Assembly (NCBI GenBank): GCA_034008185.1
Contig: CM067084.1
Location: 60,402,599 to 60,466,598 of the forward strand
DNA: 64,000 bases
Reading direction: 5' to 3'
Source: Gorsachius magnificus
Taxonomy: Eukaryota; Chordata; Aves; Pelecaniformes; Ardeidae
Shown: in pieces, positions 9,857-17,837 of the stretch
How the letters are laid out: each line of letters opens with the position of its first letter
Position numbering within the stretch: position 1 is the first letter of the stretch
Program-made: the position numbers and the translations under genes
The notes under the pieces: model-generated
Database searches by the model: none
Told to the model about the DNA's origin: nothing
The model's input: the letters and a program-made list of their open reading frames with translations, nothing else

Positions 9857-10544
9857 AGGGGTTGAAGTACAGTGCCTGTGTCTGCATTGGAGGAGTTACA
9901 GTGGGTGTTACTGAGGCTGGAGTAGCAGCAGTGCCTATGCCCACAGCTGGAGTAGCTACAGTGGGTGTCGCAGGGGTTGGAGTAGCTGCAGTGCCTGTGT
10001 CTGCAGTTGGAGTAGCTACAGTGGGTGTCACTGAGGTTGGAGTAGCTGCAGGGCCTGCTGCAGGAATCAATCTTTGGATGGTATATAATTTACGTAGGAG
10101 TCTAACCCTGAGTAAAAGCTGAACTATATTCAGGAGACCTAGCAATAGGGCCATGCTAGTTGGAACATCCCAAGGATATTCAACATTCTCAAGAACTGTT
10201 GTAATTAGCTCAGAGAAGAAGGGGAAGATGGAGTAAGGTGACTCCCCCACAGGCTGGCTCTCCGAGGATAAAAAGTAAAATGTATAATTATTCATAATTC
10301 CCAATAGATGGTTCCCAAAATACAGAGGTGACAGCAATACTGAGTAAAAATATGAGCTTAATCTGATGACCAATAATTTTATCATAGCATAAGCCAGTAT
10401 TATACAGTACAGCAGAACAGTAGCTTTAATCCACTTGCGAAAAGTGACAACCAGCAGCACAGGGAGTGCATACAGCAGGTAAGGTGATATATAAAAGAAC
10501 TCCATGAACAAGGACAGCAACTCTGAGAGCAAATAAAACAACAT
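9627..10544 (-). CDS. gag: Element 1 Gag N-terminus: hydrophobic multi-segment region plus Ala/Thr/Pro repeat
   Basis: It starts at the ATG about 90 bases after the PBS. Residues 1-80 are strongly hydrophobic with few charges and could form three or four membrane segments; an NYT sequon follows at 86-88, and another hydrophobic stretch lies at about 131-150. From about 161 the protein becomes an Ala/Thr/Pro repeat. After about residue 215 the frame slips inside the minisatellite and the last 80 or so codons (Cys/Ser/His-rich) are out of frame. Element 2 encodes a diverged homologue in one frame with the Gag basic patch, so this is the N-terminus of Gag and not a separate gene. Membrane targeting is inferred from composition. 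The 85-residue module present in element 2 is missing here. Confidence 0.8.
   Translation of the reverse strand: MLFYLLSELLSLFMEFFYISPYLLYALPVLLVVTFRKWIKATVLLYCIILAYAMIKLLVIRLSSYFYSVLLSPLYFGNHLLGIMNNYTFYFLSSESQPVGESPYSIFPFFSELITTVLENVEYPWDVPTSMALLLGLLNIVQLLLRVRLLRKLYTIQRLIPAAGPAATPTSVTPTVATPTADTGTAATPTPATPTVATPAVGIGTAATPASVTPTVTPPMQTQALYFNPCDTHCSYSSCGHRHCWYSSPCNTRCNYSSCGRRHCSYSNPSDTHCSSSSRSHRHCCYSNPCNLHCSYSNPSNRHCS
9640..10070 (-). repeat. Coding minisatellite in element 1 gag, 60-bp unit (two 30-bp halves)
   Basis: About six to seven units translate on the minus strand to a roughly 20-residue Ala/Thr/Pro/Val repeat. The halves alternate between forms with GTTGGAGTAGC and forms with ACAGTGGGTGTC on the plus strand. 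One irregular unit near 9866-9890 breaks the reading frame. Copy number differs between elements: about four in element 3 and fewer than two in element 2. Confidence 0.85.
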
Positions 10545-10635
10545 TGCGATCAGCGACTATTAGACTAATATAACGAATGCTTATCACAAATGCGTTTTAG
10601 AAATGTTCAGATCTGTCGTTATCTCAACCCTTCGG

Positions 10636-10653
10636 GCCCCACGTTGGGCGCCA
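10636..10653 (-). promoter_or_regulatory. Primer-binding site, tRNA-Lys(CTT)
   Basis: The minus-strand 18-mer TGGCGCCCAACGTGGGGC is complementary to the 3' end, including CCA, of tRNA-Lys with anticodon CTT (the Lys1,2 type). Nine bases (10654-10662) separate it from the LTR end, longer than the usual 0-3. Confidence 0.93.
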
Positions 10654-10662
10654 AAATAGGAC

Positions 10663-10818
10663 TGACGTGGTTTAACCCGGCTGGCAACTAAGCACCACGC
10701 AGCCGCTCGCTCACTCCCCCCCCTCCCTCAGTGGGATGGGGGAGAGAATCGGAGAAAAGAAAAAAAAGTAAGACCCGTGGGTTGAGATAGAGACAGTTTA
10801 ATAAGAGAGAAGAATAAC

Positions 10819-10852
<34 letters not shown>

Positions 10853-11281
10853 TATACAGAATATATAAAACAAGTGATGCACAATGCAATTGCTCACCAC
10901 CCGCTGACTGATACCCAGCCCGTCCCGAGCAGCGATCACTTCCCCCAAGCCGCGATCACACAGCCCAAGCTGCGACCACTCTGCCCGCGACCGACCGACC
11001 GACTCGACCGACCCGACTGACTAACCCCCCCGAGCATGACGTTATATGGTATGGAATAGCTCTTTGGACAGTTTGGGTCCTAGCTGTGCTGTACTCCCAG
11101 CTTGTTATGCACCTGGCCGAGCAGGAGAAGCTCAAAAAGTCCTTGAGCAGTCTGAGCACTGCTTGGCAACAACTAAAAACATCAGCGTGTTATCAACATT
11201 CTTCTGGTACTAAATCCAAAACACAGCACTATGCTAGCTTCTGTGAAGAAAATTGACTCTATCCCAGCTGAAACCAGGACA
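10663..11281 (-). repeat. Element 1 5' LTR
   Basis: 619 bp. The U3 end is at 11281 (TGTCCTGG on the minus strand) and the U5 end at 10663 (CCACGTCA). It is nearly identical to 4298-4915. Duplication CTTAT follows at 11282-11286. The U5/R part carries a (TAA)n run around 10815-10853 and ATTAAA at 10797-10802. Confidence 0.95.
11037..11049 (-). promoter_or_regulatory. LTR core promoter: half-CRE plus TATA-like element
   Basis: On the plus strand TGACGTTATATGG; on the transcribed (minus) strand this is a CATATAA TATA-like box followed by a CGTCA half-CRE. The same arrangement recurs in the other LTRs of the window, including diverged families. Confidence 0.5.
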
Positions 11282-11286
11282 CTTAT

Positions 11287-13854
11287 ATTACATTAGCTTG
11301 TATTCACTGTGAGTTAATAATGTATACAATAACAAGTAAAGCAGTTCAGTTTATACCAGTTATTTGGCTTCAGATTAAGACAACTAAATTAGATATCTAT
11401 ATATGGCATCCAAACTAATCTCATGATCAGCTAGTCAATACAATTAACGGGGTCTAAGGAGTTATTTCACTAGGTAGACACCAATACCTGATCAACTGAA
11501 TTGCACTCTAGTGTTTGTATTATCAAAAGGCACAGTGCAATCCCTCAAACACAGACATCTAGTGCCATCTGAGATGTTGTACAATATCTGGTAACTACCT
11601 GATGGTCCAAAAGTACAAGGGTCATCTACAGATTTTGTCAGATTAGCCACTCCCACATGGATGCTTGAAATACCTAGAGGCATCTCCAATTGCACATCTA
11701 TGAACCGAATCAACTGTATCTCCTTGCTTAAAACAGATTGATCATGACACATTTGCATGATTCATCGTATATGTTCACCTTACATGAATTTGATCTGTTG
11801 TGAGCCAAATACTCTAAAATGTTTCAAAAATACATTTTGTACACCTGCAAATATCTTCAATAAGTACATCACAACCAAGTCCTTTTCGTGCTCCTTCAAA
11901 TTAAAATAAAATTGGATACTGATTGAGTAGATTTTATTACCAGAAAAGAGTGGAGATGATGAGGTTAGAGAATAACATACAGGACATGTGTAAATGAATC
12001 GCAACAGCTATGTCTAACCAATTCCAGGATGTCTCTCTAGTAAAAAAGAACACAGAATAGACCTTATCCATAGTATTGAATTCTCTTACCCTCTAAAACA
12101 GGATTATCACAACTGACCTATCTTAGGAATAGTTTCTGGCCTGAACCATGTTGGGAATTAAATGCTACTAAATGGTTTTCCTTTTGCTGAGCTATTTAAA
12201 TTCTCCTGTGTGCAGATTTTAGCTTAGACATCAGTTTCTCTTCTCTTCTGTGGGGTCTTGCCATGTGTAGGTAGGATTTCAGTGGAGAATTTGACTACGT
12301 TGAATTCACTGCAGTTGCTCAAATCTATATTAGCAGAGATATTTTTCCTTTGTAATTAACCTCATCTTGCTCTCTCTTTATCAGGTCTCACAGAAACTTT
12401 GCAACAGTTGTTGAAAATCAACACTGCTTTATATCACATATTCAACACAGCAGACTCTGCAGTTTGCTTTTCCAAGTAAATGTATTGTTTTACCTCTGAC
12501 AGCATAAGAAGCTGTGGTTCATGTAGGCTAGAATACAAAGAGCCTCATCAATGCAAGGTAAATATTTTTCTACTGTCACCTGAGAAGAGGAGGAGTGAGT
12601 AGAGAAAAGAATTCAATTTCTCTCCAGTCTGGGTATGTCCATTTTTGTCATTTAAGAAAAGGTGGAAATAAAATTAATTCCTCAAAAATAAGATAGTTGG
12701 AAACCATATTTAGTCTATTTCAAATGCAGTAGCTAACATAGACATTTTAAAAATGCATGCACTGAAAGTGAAGGAGAATTCCTGCATCAGCTGTGGTACC
12801 AACTTTGTTCACAGAAGATTGTCATACTTCTGTTTACAGAGCTATTTCTCTTTCTTTCAGTCAATTTATTATGTAAAGAAGCTGAAACAAAACTTTAATT
12901 TTTCCTGCTATAGCATTTCTGAGTGCACACCTTTTTTGAAATGCTCAGTTTTCTGACAAATTTCTTTCCAGTTGTAACACAACTGTTTGTCAGCTCCTGA
13001 AACATCCTGAAATAAACATAAATGCTGAATATGTCTTCAAGGATTTTCCTCAGATTTGTAATTACTAATACATTTAGCTAGATCATTAGTTCCATAGTGG
13101 TAGCACTTGCTACATCTAAAGGGTGTCGTTTATGTCTCTTCCCACTCCTTACCCAGTTTTCAGAATGATCCAGGGAAGTATCTAGATTGATTCTGAGAGT
13201 ACACTTTATAGCTTTAAAATGCAGTAGGTGACAAAGAATAGTCTTTTAGACAGAAACAGCAGGAATACAGCAGTAGTGTAGAGGAGGGTGGTAGAAAACT
13301 GTTGTGATTTACAAAGACATGTACATGTAAGACCTCAGTATATAGAACTTATGAAGGTTTTCTACCATGGAAAAAAAAAAAGCTTTTTAGCTCCCCCAGG
13401 GCCTCTTTGTCTCACTGAATGAATCTGAGCTATGTTTTTCAATGAAAACCAGAGGAAAAATCAAGTAGGAACAAACTAACAAGAAAGAAGTAAAGAGCAA
13501 TAAATTACCCATTTTTCAGATGTTCCTCACACACAACCACACCTACAGGTGCAAATAGGTTTAGGAATAATTTAATCTAGTCTATTTGCTTTACTCAAGG
13601 TCATGTTTATGGGCAAGGGAAAACAAACCTTATATATCAAGCCAAGAATGTCTTGTTAATACAACTGAATATTAACAGTTTAATCCAGTAGTCATTAGTA
13701 GTTCAGATCTAATTATTAGAAAAAAAAATAGTTCCATACAAAATCTCTTTAATAGTAATAATATAGATAAATTTTTAATATAAATAAATCTTAGTTCCCA
13801 CCCTTTTTTTGCTGTTATAATACTCAGCCTTGCATGACCCTCTTGGTTCCTAAG
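11287..13854. other. Unique AT-rich DNA between elements 1 and 2
   Basis: Only short chance frames; no repeat or gene recognised. Confidence 0.6.
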
Positions 13855-13939
13855 TGTTATGGCTTAACCCGGCTAGAAACTAAGCACCACGCAGCCACTT
13901 GCTCACTCCTCCCTCCCTCAGTGGGATGGGGGAGAGAAT
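13855..13939 (-). repeat. Element 2 3' LTR remnant (U5 end only)
   Basis: It starts TGTTATGGCTTAACCC on the plus strand, the decayed equivalent of TGTCGTGGTTTAACCC in element 1, and stops at about 13939 where pol sequence begins. Only about 85 bp of the LTR remain. Confidence 0.85.
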
Positions 13940-14767
13940 CAGGATGCCCCTACAAGTAAAAGCAAACTGTGGCCGGCACTCTGCTGCCAAAGGGATTGAA
14001 AAGAAAGCATTTGCAATATCAATTGTGGCATAACACTTGGCTGCCTTTGACTCCAGTTCATATTGAAGTTCTAACATGTCCGGCACGGCAGCACTCAGTG
14101 GTGGCGTAACTTCATTCAGGCCACGATAGTCTACTGTCAGTCTCCACTCTCCATCAGACTTTCTCACTGGCCATATGGGACTGTTAAAGGGTGAGCGAGT
14201 CTTGCTGATCACTCCTTGGCTCTCCAGTCGACGAATCAGCTTATGGATGGGAATCAGAGAGTGTCGGTTGGTGCGATATTGCTGCCTGTGCACTGTTGTG
14301 GTGACAATCGGCACTTGTTGTTCTTCAACCCTCAGCAACCCCACAACCAAAGGGTCCTTTGAGAGACCAGGCAAGGTAGACAGCTGCTTAATTTCTTCTG
14401 CCTCCAAGGCAGCTATACCAAAAGCCCACCGGTACCCTTTTGGGTCCTTGAAATACCCTCTCCTGAGGTAGTCTATGCCCAGGATGCACGGAGCATCTGG
14501 GCCAGTCACAATGCAGTGCTTTTGCCACTCGTTCCCGGTTCGGCTCACTTCGGCCTCCAATACAGTCAGCTCTTGAGATCCCCCTGTCGCTCCAGAAATA
14601 CACATGGATTCTTCCCCTTTATAGCTTGATGGCATTAGAGTACACGCTGCACTGGTGTCTACTAGAGCTCTATACTTCTGTGGGTCTGACGTGCCAGGCC
14701 ATCGAATCCACACAGTCCAGTAGACTCGGTTGTCCCTTTCCTCCACCTGGCTGCAGGCAGGGCCCCT
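13940..14767 (-). pseudogene. pol: Element 2 Pol fragment: protease and N-terminal RT
   Basis: The frame continues from the Gag UAG at 14770-14768. The protease segment is very similar to that of element 1, but the active-site DTG motif reads DTS (LVDTSA), so the catalytic loop is altered. RT is kept through the first catalytic Asp (YATID) and then stops at the deletion junction, well before YIDD. The last codons of the frame are read from LTR U5 sequence. It cannot make active RT. Confidence 0.9.
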
Positions 14768-15716
14768 CTAATCCTGGTCACTGTTGCTCATGGTTTGTGT
14801 GTATGAGTCAGAAGTTCCTTCATCGCAACCAGAATTAAGATCAGCTCTTCTATTCTGTCTGAAAAAATGATGATCTACCCCATCTCTGGAAACTGGAGCA
14901 ACAAGTTTCTTGGAAGAGCCCCCTTTTCTGTTTGTTTTTCTTTGCAACTCACGTACTCGTGCCTCTAGGGCCGAGGTAGGTTTTCCGTCCCATTTCCTCA
15001 TGTCCTCTCCATGGTCACGCAGGTAAAACCATAGAGTGCACCGTGGTGTGTACCCTTGATATCCTCTCTCTTGAGCAGAGGGTCGCTTACTCCTAGTGGC
15101 TAAGATGCTTGTTAGTACAGATGGGGAGTGAGATATATCCTCATGGAATTGTTCAAACTTCCGAGACAGTTTCTCCACAGCCGAAACAAAGGAGGAAGAG
15201 ATACTTTCTTCATATTCCCAGAGCTGGCTAGCCACTTCATCCACTGTTGGTCCCTCTCCATCTTTCCAGTTCAGCATTGCCCATGTGTTGGCATATGATG
15301 TTGGTGCACTCCGTAACAACTTCTGCCACATGGGTCGTGTGCACCAGACATTATCTGAAACTTTGGGCAACTGGTCATTGTCCAGGTCACTATAAAGCAG
15401 CTCCAGGATAGCTAATTCCCTGAGGTACTGGATGCCTTTCTCCACAGTGGTCCATTTACCTGGGCGATATATGACATCTTCCTTGAAGGGATATCTTTCC
15501 TTCATGGCTGACAGTAGTCGTCTCCAGAGGCTGAGTGCTTGTGCCCCTTTTCCAATTGTTTTGCCAATGCCCCCTTCCCTAGAAAGGGATCCTAGTTGCT
15601 TGGCTTACTTACCCTCGAGTTCCAGGCTGTTGGCCCCCTTATCCCAGCATCAGAGTAGCCAGGTGACAATGAGCTCACCTGGACGACGGCTGAAATATTT
15701 TTGCATATCCCGCAGC
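14768..15716 (-). pseudogene. gag: Element 2 Gag, C-terminal part, broken
   Basis: Homologous to the capsid-like and C-terminal parts of element 1 Gag, with the same LWFYLRDHGEDMRKWDG segment and the same terminal UAG. A GAA to TAA stop lies in the EGKEAKQLGS region (near 15606), and the upstream part is in another frame because of an indel near 15785. The longest open piece starts at an internal ATG at 15505. Confidence 0.85.
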
Positions 15717-16742
15717 TCACTCAAGGATAGGGATCAGGTGGTTTCTGTCTCGTTTATGAGCTCTTCCTCCTCCTCTTGTGACAGCCCCCGCTTTTTCATC
15801 CTCCCTTTCTAAACGAGTTGACTTCCGCTTCCAAGATTTCTTCTTTTGTATAGGGGCAACTGATACTGGCATGGGTTGGTTCCCTGGTTCAGCCGCAGTG
15901 CCTGTGGCCTGGGTTGGAGTAGCTACAGTGTGTATCACCGGGGTTGGAGTAGCTGCAGTGGCTGTGGCCGGGGTTGGAGTAGCTGCAGTGGCTGTGGCCT
16001 TGTCATCAGATCCAGAGACTTTCTCTTCCCTTTGGATGTATTGTATAGTGTTGAACAGGGCTCGGTAAGCATGGGCCAGGCCCCAGCACATTGCAGTGAT
16101 TTGTGTTTGCCTAGAATTGCCAGGGTGCCAGCATACCTTTTCCAAATATTCTACCAGTTTTTCAGGATTCTGCACTTGTTCAGGAGTGAATTTCCAAAAC
16201 ACTGGAGGTGCCCATCGTTCTAGGCATTTACCCATACTACCCCAAATACCCTGCCACTCATAACTATCCAGCCCTGGGGCAGACATCTGGATGGTATTAT
16301 TAAGTTGCTTACAAACTTTGGAAAAAACTGAAACAATATTCCAAATAGATATCAATAGATATACCTTAACTATCCAAGGATGTTCAAGATACTGAAAAGT
16401 TATTGTAAAGAAGGAGGAAACATCATCAAAGGCGGCAGAAAAAGTGCCATTCTGTATTTCCTCCACAACAAACTTCTGAGAATCCGATGTATAATTGCTA
16501 ATTTTCTCAGCGAGGTGGTAGCCAAAGTGCAGTACAGACTTCGACATGAAACCCAAATACCAGATAAAGCTCAAGGTCATTGTTTTAATAACAAGTTTCC
16601 CAAGCAAAACATGTCTGGTCACCGCAGAACATAACAAACTGCAAAAACCAACACCAACTTTTAACAAGTACAGCAAAGGAGGGAGCATGGTGCAGATCGG
16701 ATAAACTAAGATTGAGAACAAATGAATCAAATTGCGACCCAC
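15717..16742 (-). CDS. gag: Element 2 Gag N-terminus, long form with extra 85-residue module
   Basis: A 341-codon frame starting about 70 bases after the PBS. Residues 1-75 are hydrophobic, followed by FGYHL, an NYT sequon (83-85), an NGT sequon (98-100), and an LEHPW...NIV segment (119-137). These positions line up with FGNHL, NYT, VEYPW and NIV in element 1, so the two leaders are diverged homologues. Residues about 152-236 form a Trp-rich, mostly soluble module that elements 1 and 3 lack. A short Ala/Thr/Pro repeat (about 250-280) and the basic KKKSWKRK patch follow in the same frame. This shows that the hydrophobic leader is fused to Gag. The final roughly 20 codons are out of frame after an indel near 15785. 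Confidence 0.8.
   Translation of the reverse strand: MGRNLIHLFSILVYPICTMLPPLLYLLKVGVGFCSLLCSAVTRHVLLGKLVIKTMTLSFIWYLGFMSKSVLHFGYHLAEKISNYTSDSQKFVVEEIQNGTFSAAFDDVSSFFTITFQYLEHPWIVKVYLLISIWNIVSVFSKVCKQLNNTIQMSAPGLDSYEWQGIWGSMGKCLERWAPPVFWKFTPEQVQNPEKLVEYLEKVCWHPGNSRQTQITAMCWGLAHAYRALFNTIQYIQREEKVSGSDDKATATAATPTPATATAATPTPVIHTVATPTQATGTAAEPGNQPMPVSVAPIQKKKSWKRKSTRLEREDEKAGAVTRGGGRAHKRDRNHLIPILE
16033..16293 (-). other. 255-bp gag segment flanked by a 6-bp direct repeat; absent from elements 1 and 3
   Basis: TGGATG (plus strand) occurs at 16288-16293 and 16033-16038, 255 bp apart. In element 1 a single TGGATG (10075-10080) joins the flank of the first copy to the flank of the second. This fits an in-frame loss of 85 codons between short direct repeats. 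Confidence 0.7.
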
Positions 16743-16809
16743 AACTGTTTAACAGATATAAATTCCTTAATATTCTCTGGTTACTCTGTCGTTATCTCAA
16801 GCCCTTCAG

Positions 16810-16827
16810 GCCCCATGTTGGGCGCCA
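16810..16827 (-). promoter_or_regulatory. Element 2 primer-binding site, tRNA-Lys(CTT)
   Basis: TGGCGCCCAACATGGGGC on the minus strand has one mismatch to the Lys(CTT) PBS of element 1, at a CpG. Eight bases separate it from the LTR. Confidence 0.9.
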
Positions 16828-16835
16828 AAAAGGAC

Positions 16836-17412
16836 TGTCGTGGTTTAACCCAGCTGGCAACTAAGCACTCCCCCCCCTCCCTCAGTGGGATGGGGGAGAG
16901 AATGGGGAAGGAAAAAAAAAGTTAGAGCCGTGGGCTGAGATAAAGACAGTTTAATAAGAGAAAATAATAGTAATAGTAATAATGAGAATGGTAACAGAAT
17001 ATACAGAATATACAAAACGAATGATGCACCATGCAATTGCTCACCACCCGCTGACCGATGCCCAGCCCGTCCTGAGCAGCGATCACTCCCTGAGCCGCGA
17101 TCAGTCCCCGAGCAACAATCACTCTCCCTGCAACCGACCGACCGACTAACCCCCCCGAGCATGACGTTATATGGTATGGAATAGCTCTTTGGACAGTTTG
17201 GGTTAGCTCTCCTAGCTGTGTTCCCTCCCAGCTTGTTATGCACCTGGCCGAGAAGGAGAAGCTCAAAAAGTCCTTGAGTAGCCTAAGTACTACTTAGCAA
17301 CAACTAAAAACATCAGTGTGTTATCAACATTCTTCTAGTACTAAATCCAAAACACAGCATTATGTTAACTACTATGAAGAAAATTAACTCTATCCCAGCC
17401 GAAACCAGGACA
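16836..17412 (-). repeat. Element 2 5' LTR
   Basis: 577 bp, TG...CA on the minus strand (17412 to 16836). It is clearly the same LTR family as element 1 but shorter in U5, lacking the CACGCAGCCGCTCGC block and the long (TAA)n run. Confidence 0.92.
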
Positions 17413-17524
17413 AGGTTCTTAATAGGAGGGAGCAGCACAAGAACCAGGACCACAGCCCTGGATTTTGGGAAAGAAGATTTCAACCTGAGCAAAGACTACT
17501 TAGGAAGAACAGTATGTGCATGTG

Positions 17525-17528
<4 letters not shown>

Positions 17529-17554
<26 letters not shown>
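17529..17554. repeat. (CT)n microsatellite
   Basis: About 13 uninterrupted CT units directly abut the truncated LTR fragment to the right. The 116 bp between element 2 and this run show nothing recognisable. Confidence 0.95.
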
Positions 17555-17560
<6 letters not shown>

Positions 17561-17837
17561 TGAGCATGACATCATATGGTTTGGAATAACCCTTTGGTCA
17601 GTTTGGGACAGCTGTCCCGGCTGTGTCCCCTCCCAGCCTCTTGCCCACCCCCAGCCTCCTCCCTGGGTGGGGCAGGGAGAGTAATAAGCAGAGAAAGCTT
17701 TGATGCTGCGCAAACACTCTTCAGCAATAAATAAAACATTGGTTTATTGTCAACACCATTTTGGTCATAATCTAAAACACAGCACCACACAGGTGGGTAT
17801 GAAGACAATTAACTCTGTCCCAGCCAGATCTAGTACA
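17555..17837 (-). repeat. LTR fragment (U3 part) of a related ERVL family
   Basis: On the minus strand it begins TGTACTAGATCTGGCTGGGA (17837) and keeps the promoter-like GAGCATGACATCATATGG block (plus strand, near 17562). Its U5 side is cut at the CT run. It resembles 54579-55135 more than the element 1 LTR. Confidence 0.75.

Larger units (their letters stand above)
4298..11281 (-). mobile_element. Element 1: nearly complete class III (ERVL-like) endogenous retrovirus
   Basis: A 7.0-kb provirus read on the minus strand. In viral order it has a 5' LTR (10663-11281), PBS for tRNA-Lys(CTT), Gag with a hydrophobic N-terminus, a UAG stop, Pol in the same frame, a short non-coding tail, a polypurine tract and a 3' LTR (4298-4915). 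The host duplication CTTAT flanks it exactly at 4293-4297 and 11282-11286. The YIDD RT motif, fused protease, lack of env and overall Pol character point to class III/ERVL; this is family recognition by eye, not a database result. The two LTRs differ at only about ten positions by my count, so the insertion is young. Visible breaks are one frameshift in the Gag minisatellite and one in an A7 run between RT and RNase H. Confidence 0.93.
13855..17412 (-). mobile_element. Element 2: 3'-deleted ERVL-like provirus
   Basis: Minus-strand relative of element 1. A 577-bp 5' LTR, a PBS, a long Gag N-terminus, a broken Gag C-terminus, and protease with the start of RT are followed directly by 85 bp of the U5 end of an LTR. 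The rest of RT, RNase H, integrase, PPT and U3-R of the 3' LTR are missing. Immediate flanks CTAAG and AGGTT do not form a 5-bp duplication. It is older or more decayed than element 1. Confidence 0.9.

Noticed and set aside
9653..10122. Plus-strand frames with Gly/Val/Ala or Ser/Cys/Gly repeats
   Set aside because: They are the opposite strand of the gag minisatellite, open only because the repeat lacks stops.
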